A stretch of 64,000 bases of DNA from Loktanella salsilacus (lineage in GTDB: Bacteria; Pseudomonadota; Alphaproteobacteria; Rhodobacterales; Rhodobacteraceae): positions 1 through 64,000 of the forward strand of contig NZ_FOTF01000014.1 of the NCBI RefSeq assembly GCF_900114485.1, read 5' to 3'. The notes under the pieces were generated by a model, which saw nothing but the letters and a program-made list of their open reading frames with translations, was not told where the DNA came from and did not search any database. The first letter of the stretch is position 1; each line of letters starts with the position of its first letter. The translations under genes and the position numbers were made by a program. Below are positions 1-8,201 of this stretch, in pieces.

Positions 1-90
1 GCAGGTGCAGCTTCTTCAGCAGGTGCAGCTTCTTCAGCAGGTGCAGCTTCTTCAGCAGGTGCAGCTTCTTCAGCAGGTGCAGCTTCTTCA
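1..90. repeat. 18-bp minisatellite, five perfect tandem copies inside a coding region
   Basis: The unit GCAGGTGCAGCTTCTTCA is repeated five times without change and a degenerate sixth unit follows at 91-108. The unit length is a multiple of three, so copy-number change keeps frame; on the minus strand it encodes the repeated Glu-Glu-Ala-Ala-Pro-Ala linker of the truncated protein. The array may continue beyond the window. Confidence 0.9.
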
Positions 91-299
91 GCAGGCGCAT
101 CGGCTTCCGCCTCAACAACACCCTCGGCATGATCCTCAGCAGCGGCACCATGGGCCGCGACGGGGCCAGAGCCGACCGCTTCACCCACAGTGGGGCGCGT
201 CACGGCGATTGCCAGCGCGATAACCATCATGACGCCAGCGCCAAGGCCGACCATCATCAAAAACGGGTTAGAGGCGAAACCGCCTGTCTTTTGTGCCAC
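1..299 (-). CDS. Membrane-anchored Ala/Glu/Pro-rich protein, C-terminus cut by window edge
   Basis: Only the first 99 or so codons are in the window; the reading frame continues off the left edge without a stop. I start it at the GTG at 299 because AAGGAG lies at 307-312, seven bases upstream; an in-frame ATG at 317 would place that ribosome site inside the gene. The product begins with a short polar stretch, then one strongly hydrophobic segment at about residues 12-34, which looks like an uncleaved membrane anchor. An acidic Ala-rich linker follows and then the hexapeptide PAEEAA repeated at least five times. Such Ala/Glu/Pro tracts usually act as extended spacers. I do not recognise the family and the C-terminal domain that would identify it is missing. 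Confidence 0.7.
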   Translation of the reverse strand, partial: MAQKTGGFASNPFLMMVGLGAGVMMVIALAIAVTRPTVGEAVGSGPVAAHGAAAEDHAEGVVEAEADAPAEEAAPAEEAAPAEEAAPAEEAAPAEEAAP

Positions 300-368
300 C
301 GCAAAACTCCTTGTCATATGACGGGCCACGCCCTTTGGCCAAAGACCTAGGTCCATCGCCCGCCATGG

Positions 369-1193
369 TCAATCCACGCTGGGCGCATAGCGCACAAAGG
401 CAAAGGATCGGCCATCCGGTGCCCAGCACGGCACATTGATCGATCCCTGCCCGCCAAATAGCGTCAAAACCGGCACACTTTCACCGCCACCTTGGGGCAT
501 AATCCTTAAGGTGACGTTCAAATCACGCGGATGGTACAGCGTGCCACCTGGATAGGCCAAGTACAGCACATGACGCCCGTCAGGGCTGGGGTGCGGGAAC
601 CAATCGACCGTATCCGATGTCACCATCCGCTGCACGTCCGAGCCGTCGCGCCGCATCCGCCAAATCTGCGCCTGCCCGCTACGGTCGGAATTGAACCAAA
701 TCCATTCGCCGTCTGCACTATAATCCGGGCCATCATTATGCCCCTCATCCCCAAGCCGTCCGGTCAACTGAACCTCTTGCTCTTGCTGCACGCAAATCTC
801 GTATCGCTCGCCGCGCCGCGCACAATAGGCGATCTCTGCCCCGTCCGGGCTGACGCCGTGCCAATAGGACGGCACATCGCGCACAATCTGTTCCGCCGCA
901 CCGCCCGCCACAGGAATGCGATACAGCGTCGACAGCTTATCCACATGGGAAGAGGCATAGATCCATGCGCCATCTGGGCTGAACCCGTGGTCATTATTAC
1001 AGGCCTGCGCGATCCCGCTGTCGATCACTGCCACCTCGCCCCCGTCCAGCGGCACCCGCAACAGCCTCCCGTCGCGGTTCACCAGCAGCCAGCCATCAGG
1101 GTGCCAATTCGGCGCCTCGATCAGATCATCGGTCTCCCACAGCACGCGGGTCCGTCCCCGCGCCAGATCGCACACTTCCAGACTGCTGCGCAT
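369..1193 (-). CDS. TolB-like beta-propeller (PD40/WD40-like) protein
   Basis: A 274-residue protein made of five or six beta-propeller blades. The PD40 signature S-P-D-G followed by a hydrophobic strand recurs throughout (GFSPDGAWIYA, GVSPDGAEIAYC, DYSADGEWIWF, HPSPDGRHVLYL and CWAPDGRSFAFV). Unlike true periplasmic TolB it has no signal peptide and no N-terminal TolB domain, so it is probably cytoplasmic; proteins of this type are often mislabelled as Tol biopolymer transport components. It is transcribed divergently from pyrF across about 70 bases. A role in binding or sensing is plausible, but the sequence does not name a ligand. The fold call is firm and the function unknown. Confidence 0.75.
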   Translation of the reverse strand: MRSSLEVCDLARGRTRVLWETDDLIEAPNWHPDGWLLVNRDGRLLRVPLDGGEVAVIDSGIAQACNNDHGFSPDGAWIYASSHVDKLSTLYRIPVAGGAAEQIVRDVPSYWHGVSPDGAEIAYCARRGERYEICVQQEQEVQLTGRLGDEGHNDGPDYSADGEWIWFNSDRSGQAQIWRMRRDGSDVQRMVTSDTVDWFPHPSPDGRHVLYLAYPGGTLYHPRDLNVTLRIMPQGGGESVPVLTLFGGQGSINVPCWAPDGRSFAFVRYAPSVD

Positions 1194-1261
1194 CCCGTCC
1201 CCCTGATTGCCCCTGCGGCCGCTTGCGACTAAACCACACTCAAATCGCGAAAGGAAAGCCC

Positions 1262-1981
1262 ATGACCGCTGCCGATGACCGCCTGATTGTTGCCCTTGAT
1301 GTGCCCAATGTCGTTGCGGGGATGGAGCTGGCCAATAAACTTGGCAGCGCCGTGTCCTTCTATAAGATCGGCCTTGGCATGCTGACCGGCGGCGGGCTCG
1401 CCCTCGCGAACGAGCTGAAGCACGAGCATGGCAAGCGTATCTTCCTTGATATGAAGCTGTTCGATATCGGTGCCACGGTAGAGGCGGCCGTGCGCGGCTT
1501 TACCCAATTCGACATCGACTTTCTGACGGTCCACGGCGACCCGCATGTTGTGCGCGCCGCCAAAGCCGGTGCCGCTGGCAGCAACATGAAAATCCTCGCC
1601 GTCACGATCCTGACCTCCCTCGACCGGGCCGATCTAGATGCATCGCTGATCCGCGACGGCGCGATCCCCGATCTGGTCGTCGACCGTGCTGGCCGCGCCT
1701 TTGACGCCGGTGCCGATGGCATCATCGCCTCCCCGCAAGAGGCTGCCGCGATTCGCGCCCTGCCCGAAGCAAAAGGCGGCCTGATCGTCACCCCCGGCGT
1801 GCGCCCCGACGGTGCCGCGCTTGGCGATCAAAAACGCGTTGCCACACCGGCACTTGCCCTGCAGGACGGCGCTGACCACATCGTTGTTGGTCGCCCCATC
1901 TGGCAGGCCCAAGACCCCCGCGCTGCCGCCCTATCGATTCTGAAACAGATGGCCGCTGTTCGTCACGAAAACGGCATGTAA
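1262..1981 (+). CDS. pyrF: Orotidine 5'-phosphate decarboxylase
   Basis: PyrF catalyses the last step of de novo UMP synthesis, decarboxylating OMP in the cytoplasm. The product is 239 residues, normal for the short bacterial class. It has the N-terminal strand LIVALDVPN, the catalytic charged network D-x-K-x-x-D in FLDMKLFDIG (Asp63, Lys65, Asp68) and the phosphate-binding end DHIVVGRPIW. I start at ATG 1262, which has an AAAGGAAAG ribosome site just upstream; an in-frame ATG 13 codons earlier lacks one. The gene stands alone, divergent from the propeller gene, with no other pyrimidine gene nearby. Confidence 0.96.
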   Translation: MTAADDRLIVALDVPNVVAGMELANKLGSAVSFYKIGLGMLTGGGLALANELKHEHGKRIFLDMKLFDIGATVEAAVRGFTQFDIDFLTVHGDPHVVRAAKAGAAGSNMKILAVTILTSLDRADLDASLIRDGAIPDLVVDRAGRAFDAGADGIIASPQEAAAIRALPEAKGGLIVTPGVRPDGAALGDQKRVATPALALQDGADHIVVGRPIWQAQDPRAAALSILKQMAAVRHENGM

Positions 1982-2090
1982 ACCGTATTTTTGACTTTTT
2001 CGGAACTATTTTGAATTTGTGTCGTTACTAACTCAATAGATCACACCACAGACGTGGCAAACACTGCCCGCTGATCGAGGAGTAAAGAGC

Positions 2091-2303
2091 ATGACACAGA
2101 TCAACCTTGGCGATGTCCGTTACAACGCAACCGCCGGTGCCTTTGAGGCCCGCGTCGATATCCAGCGCGCTGGCCGCACCTTCCGCTATCCCTGCATGGT
2201 GGCAGGCCCGCTGAACATGGACATGGACCGCGTTCGCACCGGTCTGGCCAAGCACGCCCTGCGCATGTCCGACAGCGGCGCGTCGCTGATGTCGTCCATC
2301 TGA
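2091..2303 (+). CDS. Small conserved-looking orphan protein
   Basis: A 70-residue soluble protein starting MTQINLGDVRYN, with a good ribosome site (GAGGAG eleven bases before the ATG). Composition is typical for a real gene: a basic central part (RVDIQRAGRTFRYPC) and a helix-like C-terminus (RVRTGLAKHALRM), no signal peptide and no membrane segment. A strong terminator follows at 2384-2419. I do not recognise a domain and give no function; length, codon use and the ribosome site support it being expressed. Confidence 0.65.
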   Translation: MTQINLGDVRYNATAGAFEARVDIQRAGRTFRYPCMVAGPLNMDMDRVRTGLAKHALRMSDSGASLMSSI

Positions 2304-2383
2304 TTTTAAGATTCCCGACGGCCTGCTGCCGCAGTCTCTGCCTCTGTCCCGAGTTGATTGCATCATGGCGCGACCTTCGAACT

Positions 2384-2419
2384 GGCTCGGTGTTCCCTCG
2401 GACACCGGGCCATTTTTTT
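2384..2419 (+). terminator. Rho-independent terminator
   Basis: A 10-bp stem (GGCTCGGTGT with ACACCGGGCC, one G-T pair) closes an 8-base loop and is followed by a run of seven T. It ends the small orphan gene on the plus strand; its position before the stop of the NfeD-like gene also separates the convergent transcripts. Confidence 0.85.
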
Positions 2420-2464
2420 ACCCAATGCGTCACCTGCCATCGCGCAGGAAAACACGGCGTGCGC

Positions 2465-2731
2465 TTAGTCGTTGATGTCGCGTTCCCAGATTTTCGGAGT
2501 CTGCCCCGGCAGGCCGAAAACTCTGCGCATCGCAAGGTAGGCCCCCAGCGACAGCGCCGCGAAGATCACCAGGATAAGCGGCATCGACGCGATCGGCACG
2601 ATCAGCAAAAGCAGACCCACCAAGGCTGCGCCTATGGCAAAGCCCAAAAAGATATAGCCCGGCACGATCACTTCTAGCGTTGCCAAACCAAGGGCGGCAG
2701 ACAGCCAGACCCACCAGACAGAGGCCAACAT
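2465..2731 (-). CDS. Short NfeD-like membrane protein, SPFH partner
   Basis: An 88-residue protein with three closely spaced hydrophobic segments (about residues 4-22, 25-45 and 48-66) and a short basic cytosolic tail. This matches the membrane part of the NfeD family, but the C-terminal OB-fold domain of full-length NfeD proteins is absent. It follows the SPFH gene with a one-base TGATG stop/start overlap, so the two are translationally coupled. NfeD and stomatin-like proteins are encoded together across bacteria and are thought to assemble in membrane microdomains. The pairing is the main evidence; the precise role is unknown. Confidence 0.82.
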   Translation of the reverse strand: MLASVWWVWLSAALGLATLEVIVPGYIFLGFAIGAALVGLLLLIVPIASMPLILVIFAALSLGAYLAMRRVFGLPGQTPKIWERDIND

Positions 2732-3624
2732 CAGACCTTACCTTTCAACATACGGAACGCGTTACCAAAGGCTTCGACCGCATCGGCAGGCAGGATAACC
2801 GTCTGTTGACCCGCCCCTTGGCTGATCTTCGCGATCGCCTCGACCTGTTTCAGCGCGACTTGGTACTGCGCGGCCTCCAGCCCGTTTTCCGCGATGGCGA
2901 CAGCGACGACTTGGGTCGCATAGGCCTCTGCATCAGCCAGCACGCGGCGCGCTTTGGCCTCTTGCTCTGCGGAATACAGGTCAGCGTCAGCCTGCAATTC
3001 GACCGCGCGCTTCTTACCCTCGGCCTCTGTCACTTGGGCACGGCGGGCGCGTTCGGCATTCAACTGCTGCAACATCGCGGCGCGGGTGGCGGCGTCTAGG
3101 TTCACGTCTAGGATCTCGGCCCGCGTAACCTCAATCCCCCAATCGTCGACCTGCTGCGCCAACTGCTCGCGCACGGCGGCGATGACACTACTCCGGTTAG
3201 ACTGCACTTGATCCAGCTCCATCCGGCCAACCTCTGACCGGACGATCCCGGCCACGGTGGTGGCGATGGCACCGTCCACGTCGCGGATACGATAGACAGT
3301 CTTTTCAGGCTCTATAATGCGGTAAAACACGCTGGTTTCGACCTGCACCAACACGTTGTCAGATGTAATGGCGTCCTGTTTCATCGTCGGCAGCTGGCGT
3401 TCCAGAATGCTGACCTTGTGCCGGACCTGATCCAAAAACGGCACGATGAAGTTGATGCCCGGTCCAAGCACAGCGCGCAGACGGCCCAACCGTTCAACGA
3501 CATACTTTTCGGACTGCGGCACGATGCGCACGCCAGCAAAGACGCAGACGATGATGAACAGTGCCAGCAACAGCAGCACAAGGTTCTGTCCCAGAAAATC
3601 AGTCAATTGCGCTTGAGGGTCCAT
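2731..3624 (-). CDS. SPFH/band 7 (stomatin, paraslipin-like) membrane protein
   Basis: About 297 residues: an N-terminal hydrophobic anchor (near residues 10-30), the SPFH domain beginning IVPQSEKYVVERLGRL, then a long Ala/Glu-rich coiled coil (EAEGKKRAVELQADADLYSA and on to about residue 245) and a short C-terminal segment. The layout is that of QmcA/paraslipin proteins, which oligomerise on the inner membrane and are linked to membrane organisation and protease control. I place the start at ATG 3624 because GGGAG sits eight bases upstream; in-frame ATGs at 3630 and 3639 are alternatives with poorer spacing. It overlaps the downstream NfeD-like gene by one base. Confidence 0.9.
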   Translation of the reverse strand: MDPQAQLTDFLGQNLVLLLLALFIIVCVFAGVRIVPQSEKYVVERLGRLRAVLGPGINFIVPFLDQVRHKVSILERQLPTMKQDAITSDNVLVQVETSVFYRIIEPEKTVYRIRDVDGAIATTVAGIVRSEVGRMELDQVQSNRSSVIAAVREQLAQQVDDWGIEVTRAEILDVNLDAATRAAMLQQLNAERARRAQVTEAEGKKRAVELQADADLYSAEQEAKARRVLADAEAYATQVVAVAIAENGLEAAQYQVALKQVEAIAKISQGAGQQTVILPADAVEAFGNAFRMLKGKV

Positions 3625-3775
3625 CCGCATCACTCCCATAGTGTTGCGGAACAGCTAAGACCGGCGCGCCGTGGTTGCAACGCAAACCAACCGCCAAAAC
3701 CCAAGGTCTGTTACGGCGTTGCCCTACGACCACCACGTCAATGCAATGCTAACCCCTTGTCAGGAAAAACGATTC

Positions 3776-3807
3776 TTTTACATAATATGTATCGCGTGCG
3801 AAACATT
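3776..3807 (+). repeat. 32-bp intergenic element, copy 1 (inverted partner at 63028-63059)
   Basis: This AT-rich element lies in the 250-base gap between the SPFH gene and the end of the YnjD-type gene. It matches the reverse complement of 63028-63059 at 31 of 32 positions; the flanks do not match. Internally it alternates ACAT, ATGT and ACAT blocks: ACATAATATGT is a near-palindrome and the following part folds around a TCGCRTGCGA core. No gene is seen in this gap and I know no name for the element. Confidence 0.8.
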
Positions 3808-3876
3808 TAGTTTTTGAAATGTATTTCCGCCGTGTGTGCCTGTTTCGATCATTTACCGATAGCGCTGCCCGCAGGG

Positions 3877-4512
3877 CTAGGTGCCAAGGGTCACAACCTC
3901 TCCGCCTGCGGCCTCTGCATCTTGGGCATCATGGGTGACCATCAGGACGGGCAAGGCGCGACTGCGGGCGCGGGCAAAAACCAGATCGCGCACCTGCGCC
4001 CGCAGCGCCGTGTCGAGCCGGCCAAAGGCTTCGTCCAGCAGCAAGGCGCAAGGCTCTGCCAGCAGCATCCGCATCAACGCAACCCGCGCCTTTTGCCCGC
4101 CCGAAAGCGTCGCAGGATCACGGTTCGCAAAGCCTGCCAGATCGACTTCGGCCAGGGCATCCTCGATCCGGTTTTGCCGCGCGGCACGGCTGCCGCCGGG
4201 GCGCAGGCCAAAGGCAAGGTTCGCACCGACAGACAAATGCGGGAACAGCAGATCGTCTTGAAACAAGATGCCGACCATCCGGCGCTGCGGGGCGGCGTCG
4301 GTGATGTCGCGTCCGTCCAGATGCACCCGTCCGGTAAAGCTAAAGGCCCGCGGCAAGGTACCTGTGACCACAGACAGCAGCGTCGATTTGCCGATGCCCG
4401 ACGGGCCCATCACGCTTAGCACCTCGCCGGGCGCGATGTGATGGTCCAGCGCCACCAACGGCTTGCCGTCTTTGAAAACGGCGATGCGGTCTAGGGTCAG
4501 GCCCTTATCCAT
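3877..4512 (-). CDS. ynjD: ABC transporter ATPase, YnjD-type
   Basis: This is the ATP-hydrolysing subunit of the importer encoded by this operon. The 211-residue protein has a complete nucleotide-binding domain: Walker A GPSGIGKST, the Q-loop region GILFQDDLLFPH, signature LSGGQKARV, Walker B CALLLDEAF with the catalytic Glu, and the switch His in MVTHD. It is shorter than sugar-type ATPases because no C-terminal regulatory domain is present, as is usual for YnjD. The start overlaps the end of the permease gene by eight bases and its AAGGA ribosome site lies inside that gene. Neighbours and order match the YnjBCD set known from E. coli, whose substrate has not been established to my knowledge. 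Confidence 0.88.
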   Translation of the reverse strand: MDKGLTLDRIAVFKDGKPLVALDHHIAPGEVLSVMGPSGIGKSTLLSVVTGTLPRAFSFTGRVHLDGRDITDAAPQRRMVGILFQDDLLFPHLSVGANLAFGLRPGGSRAARQNRIEDALAEVDLAGFANRDPATLSGGQKARVALMRMLLAEPCALLLDEAFGRLDTALRAQVRDLVFARARSRALPVLMVTHDAQDAEAAGGEVVTLGT

Positions 4513-6196
4513 GGCTTAGTCCTTTTCGGTTACGCCAGACCAGCGCGGGAATGATCAGGGCCAGCGCGAATGGCACAAGCGCGGCGCCGGTTTGCATCAG
4601 GCCCCAAACAGCAATCGCCCGCCGGTCCCCGCCAGAGGTGAGGGCGACCGCCTCGGTCGTTAGGGTCGCGACCCGGCCACCGCCGATCAGCAGGGTCGGC
4701 AGGTATTGCCCAACGCTGACCGACAATCCGACGGCAACCGCTGTCAGAACTGGCCGCAGCAACATCGGCAAGCGCACCCGCCAAAGGATGCCGTCGGGAC
4801 TGGCCCCAAGGGCGGCAGCGACGCTGGCGTTGCGGGAATCCCAAGCGCGAAACGGATCGGCGAGGGACAGAAACACATAGGGAAGCACGAAAACCAAGTG
4901 CGCCAGCATGACAGGGGCGCGTCCGATATCGGCCCCCACATTCAACAGCAACGATTGCAGGCCCGGCAGGAATGCAGTCTGCGGGATCAGCAGTGGCAAA
5001 TACAGCAGCAACAGCCCGCGCTGCGTTAGGTTACGGCGCTGGCGATACTCGGCCTCTAGGCAGCCGATGGTCAGGATCAGCGCCAGCAGGGTAACGCTGC
5101 CAGCGATCAAAGCTGTCTCGCCCAGCGCGTCCAGCACGCCAGTTGACTGGCGCATCCAAGTCTTGAGAGAGAAGGCATCAGGCAGCGCGTTTGGAAAGCT
5201 CCAGAAACCGGAAAACGACCAGACGGCCAGCACGACAAGACCGAGCAGGATCGACAACGCCGCAATGGACGCGGCCGACAACGCGGCGATGCGCAGGGGT
5301 GCGTCGGATGCACCGCGATGGCCGCTGGTAATCCAACGCAGGCCAAGGGTGGCGACGATGATTTCGCCAAGACGCCAGAACAGCAACGCACCCACGACCA
5401 GCGCCAGCTGCAACAGCGCGGCAGAGCTGGCGAGCAGGCGGGCGGTAAAGTCAGGCTCGCCCATCCAGCGGACGATCTGCACGGACAGCGGCGGCGGGGT
5501 GTTGGGGCCAAGGATCAGAGCCACGTCAACGACGCTCATCCCGTAGGCCAGCACGACGTAAACCGGCAGGCGGATTTGGGCGTAGACCCTTGGGAAAACG
5601 GTCTTGAGCCAACCTGTCGTGCGACCATAGCCAAGGGCCGATGCAATCGCGCGGGCGCGGGCGGCGTCAGTTTGGCCCAGCGCGGCAAGGGTCATCAGCA
5701 GCAGGAATGGCATTTCCTTAACCACCATCCCCAGCATCAGGGTCAGGCCAAGCGGGTCTTGCACGATGAGCCAGTCAGGCGGATTGGTCCACCCGGTGAT
5801 GCCGGGCGACAACAGCCGGGCAATCCACCCCGACGGCGCGATCAGAAACGCGAGGCCAAAGGCCGCAGCGGCGTGCGGCACGCTAAGCAGCGGGGACAGC
5901 AGGCGTTCCAATGCGCGAAAGGCGCGGGTGCCGGACCAGCCCGCGACCAGCAGCATGACGAGCGCAAGCGCGATGACCGTCGTGCCGATCCCCGTCGTCA
6001 GGGACAGCATCACGCTGCGCGGCAGGCCCGGCCAATCAAGCAGTGCGCGAAAGGCGTCTAGGTTCGGCCCAACCAACCCACCGGCAGGCAGGTGGCCAAA
6101 GGCGGGCAGCACTGTGCCGTAAAGTCCCGCCAGCACAGGGCCAAGCATCACAAGCAGCGTCAGCGCGGGGACGACGGGAAGGACGCGATTCTTCAT
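4505..6196 (-). CDS. ynjC: ABC transporter permease, two fused domains, YnjC-type
   Basis: A 563-residue inner-membrane protein with about twelve hydrophobic segments arranged as two homologous permease halves joined near residues 280-330. The fusion is like ThiP, SfuB and YnjC, so one chain replaces the usual two permease subunits. Each half has the cytoplasmic coupling region contacting the ATPase (around ARAIASALGYGRTTGWLKTV in the first and VAAALGASPDGILWRVRLP in the second). It sits between the binding-protein gene, from which it is separated by a hairpin at 6230-6257, and the ATPase gene, which it overlaps. Assignment to YnjC rests on the domain fusion together with the operon composition. 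Confidence 0.87.
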   Translation of the reverse strand: MKNRVLPVVPALTLLVMLGPVLAGLYGTVLPAFGHLPAGGLVGPNLDAFRALLDWPGLPRSVMLSLTTGIGTTVIALALVMLLVAGWSGTRAFRALERLLSPLLSVPHAAAAFGLAFLIAPSGWIARLLSPGITGWTNPPDWLIVQDPLGLTLMLGMVVKEMPFLLLMTLAALGQTDAARARAIASALGYGRTTGWLKTVFPRVYAQIRLPVYVVLAYGMSVVDVALILGPNTPPPLSVQIVRWMGEPDFTARLLASSAALLQLALVVGALLFWRLGEIIVATLGLRWITSGHRGASDAPLRIAALSAASIAALSILLGLVVLAVWSFSGFWSFPNALPDAFSLKTWMRQSTGVLDALGETALIAGSVTLLALILTIGCLEAEYRQRRNLTQRGLLLLYLPLLIPQTAFLPGLQSLLLNVGADIGRAPVMLAHLVFVLPYVFLSLADPFRAWDSRNASVAAALGASPDGILWRVRLPMLLRPVLTAVAVGLSVSVGQYLPTLLIGGGRVATLTTEAVALTSGGDRRAIAVWGLMQTGAALVPFALALIIPALVWRNRKGLSHG

Positions 6197-6229
6197 ACGC
6201 TGGTCCTGCCCGGCGCGGATAAAGGCAAA

Positions 6230-6257
6230 AGCGCCCTCCGGTTTACGGGAGGGCGCT
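6230..6257 (-). terminator. Intra-operon terminator/attenuator after the binding-protein gene
   Basis: A perfect 10-bp GC-rich stem (AGCGCCCTCC pairing with GGAGGGCGCT) followed on the minus strand by TTTTGCCTTT. It lies in the 94-base gap between ynjB and ynjC. Partial termination here would give more binding protein than permease and ATPase, a common arrangement in ABC operons. Confidence 0.8.
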
Positions 6258-6290
6258 GAGGGCTGAAAGATGGTAGCCGCTTGGACAAGT

Positions 6291-7487
6291 TTACTGCGCC
6301 ACGCCGTAGCGGGCTGTCCAATCGTCGCTGATGCGGGTCATCCAGCTTGGGTGCGGCTCTGCCTGAACGGTGCCAAGCTCCTCTGGCGAGAGGGTGGCGA
6401 TGCCAAGGTCGAGGGCATCGAACAGCGCCTTTTGGTCTGCGTCCAGTTTATCCATGGCCAGCACGGTGCCGTAACCAAGGATGTTGGGGTCCTGCGCGCG
6501 CGCCTGCGCTTCTGGCGAAAGCAAAGCGTTGGCGACGACCATCGCGCCCTCGAAGCTGCCAGAGTTGTAGGGGATCGCAACGAAGGACGCGTTGCCAATG
6601 GTGCCCTTGTCCAGCACGAAGGTGCGCACGGTGTCGGGCAGTTCGTCATTGGCGATCGCCGCGGTGGCTGCGCCCGGGCTGAAGGAAATCGACAGGTCGA
6701 TTTCACGATCCGCAATCAGTGGGAACATGGCGGTGCCAGTCGCAGGATAGGCGCGGCCCTGACGCCACAAGGTAGGGGTCAGCGCGTCAAGGTAAGCCCA
6801 AAGCGGTGCTGTCACGTCTTCGTAATTGTCGTCCGTCGCGGGCTGTTGCAGCACGCTGGCGTCAACCAGCGTATCGACCAGCACCTGTTTCAGAAACGTC
6901 GTGCCAAGGAAGTCTGGCGGCTGCGGATAGGTAAAGCGACCGGGGTTTGCGGTGGACCAGTCAAGGATCGCCTGCATCGAGCCCATCGGCTCCAGCACCT
7001 CGCTGTTATAGTCGAACACGACCTGCGCCATGGCCCAAGGGGATTCAAAGCCTTCGACGGGGACGGTGAAATCGGTCTGCACGGTTTTGCCGTCGACATC
7101 GACGTATTGCCAGTTTGGCAGTTGCTCTGCGAAGGGGCCGAACAGCAGGCCTGCGTCCTTCATTGCGGCAAAGTTCGCGCCGTTAATCCAGATCATATCG
7201 ATCGCGCCGTCCGTATCGGTGCCTGCCTGCTTTTCGGCCAGCACGCGTGTCACGGCGTCGGCGGTGTCGGTCAGTTTGACGTGTTCCAGCGTGACGCCGT
7301 ATTCGTCCTGCACCTTTGCGCCGATCCAAGCGATGAAATCATTGGTCGTCGTCGACCCGCCCCAAGCGTTCCAATAGACAGTCTGCCCCTTGGCAGCGGC
7401 GGTGACCGCATCCCAATCGGCGGGGTCGGTTTGCGCGTGGGCCGCAAGTGGCAAGGCCATGGCGGCCAGAAGGGCGAGAGATTTCAT
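6291..7487 (-). CDS. ynjB: Periplasmic substrate-binding protein, YnjB-type
   Basis: A 398-residue exported protein: signal peptide MKSLALLAAMALPLAAHAQ with an AxA cleavage site, then a type II periplasmic-binding fold. The region KGQTVYWNAWGGSTTTNDF and following, WIGAKVQDEYGV, is characteristic of the YnjB family and distinguishes it from the thiamine and iron binding proteins it distantly resembles. It would deliver the unknown substrate to the YnjC/YnjD complex. It lies 21 bases after the CDP-alcohol phosphatidyltransferase gene and is followed by a hairpin that probably sets its higher expression. Confidence 0.87.
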   Translation of the reverse strand: MKSLALLAAMALPLAAHAQTDPADWDAVTAAAKGQTVYWNAWGGSTTTNDFIAWIGAKVQDEYGVTLEHVKLTDTADAVTRVLAEKQAGTDTDGAIDMIWINGANFAAMKDAGLLFGPFAEQLPNWQYVDVDGKTVQTDFTVPVEGFESPWAMAQVVFDYNSEVLEPMGSMQAILDWSTANPGRFTYPQPPDFLGTTFLKQVLVDTLVDASVLQQPATDDNYEDVTAPLWAYLDALTPTLWRQGRAYPATGTAMFPLIADREIDLSISFSPGAATAAIANDELPDTVRTFVLDKGTIGNASFVAIPYNSGSFEGAMVVANALLSPEAQARAQDPNILGYGTVLAMDKLDADQKALFDALDLGIATLSPEELGTVQAEPHPSWMTRISDDWTARYGVAQ

Positions 7488-7508
7488 GTCGGTCCTTTCA
7501 AAGAGGGA

Positions 7509-8111
7509 TCAAGTGAAGAGCTTGGACGCGCCGTAGATACGCAAGGTGGCTGTCACAAGACATAACGCGCCAAAGACCCAAGACAGCGGGGCAAAGGCAG
7601 CAGGAAACAGGCAAAGCAGGACGAAGAAGACAATCGTCTCGGTCCCTTCGAGCAGGCCGTTGGAGTAGTAGAGCGATTTGATGCCCTGCGCCTGCGTCGT
7701 GATCCCGCGCTTTTCCGCAAGGATGGCATAGCCAAGGAAACTGGTGCCATTGATATAGAAGGACGCGAGCAGAAAAGCACCGGCGAGGCCGTTTGCATCA
7801 TTCAGGAACACAAAAGAGAGCGGAATAGCGGCGTAAAAAGCAAAATCGCACGCGATATCAAGGTAACCGCCGAAGTCGGTGTTCCGGGTTGCGCGGGCGA
7901 CGGCACCGTCCAGACCGTCAGCAAGGCGGCTAGCGAGCAGCGGGATCAGCGCCAGCAGCGGAGCGCCAAAGGCGATCATCGCGGCGGCAATCAGGCCCAG
8001 CGCCAAGCCCAGCAGCGTCACGGTGTTCGCTGTCCAACCACGCGCTGCCAGAGCGCGGCCCAGCCGGTTAAGCGGCGGGTCGATCAGCTGGCGGGCAGTG
8101 CGGTCGAGCAT
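7509..8111 (-). CDS. ynjF: CDP-alcohol phosphatidyltransferase, YnjF-type
   Basis: A 200-residue membrane enzyme with about five or six hydrophobic segments. The catalytic CDP-alcohol phosphotransferase motif is present and intact around residues 64-90 (DGLDGAVAR followed by GGYLDIACD, giving the four metal-binding Asp). The family transfers a phosphatidyl or related group from a CDP-linked donor to an alcohol, making phospholipid headgroups or similar molecules; the acceptor here cannot be read. It is the first gene of the Ynj operon. In E. coli the ynjF gene also lies next to ynjBCD, so the link between transporter and enzyme appears conserved over a large distance, suggesting that the imported molecule or its product is used in lipid modification. 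Confidence 0.85.
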   Translation of the reverse strand: MLDRTARQLIDPPLNRLGRALAARGWTANTVTLLGLALGLIAAAMIAFGAPLLALIPLLASRLADGLDGAVARATRNTDFGGYLDIACDFAFYAAIPLSFVFLNDANGLAGAFLLASFYINGTSFLGYAILAEKRGITTQAQGIKSLYYSNGLLEGTETIVFFVLLCLFPAAFAPLSWVFGALCLVTATLRIYGASKLFT

Positions 8112-8201
8112 ATCAGCAGCCTTGTACGGGTTGATCTGTTTTGACGCAGCCGCCTGGGCCTTGCAATCCGCCTGACAGCAACGTGACGCAGTGAAATGGT
8201 G

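Noticed and set aside
1-108. Possible CRISPR array from the short direct repeats
   Set aside because: Units are 18 bp, directly adjacent without spacers, and in frame within a coding sequence, so it is a minisatellite.
2731-3639. Longer N-terminus for the SPFH protein (ATG 3639)
   Set aside because: The ribosome site GGGAG lies between ATG 3639 and ATG 3624, which fits the later start.
6270-7565. 431-residue open frame opposite ynjB
   Set aside because: It is antisense to a clear binding-protein gene, starts inside the attenuator region, and its product shows no domain.
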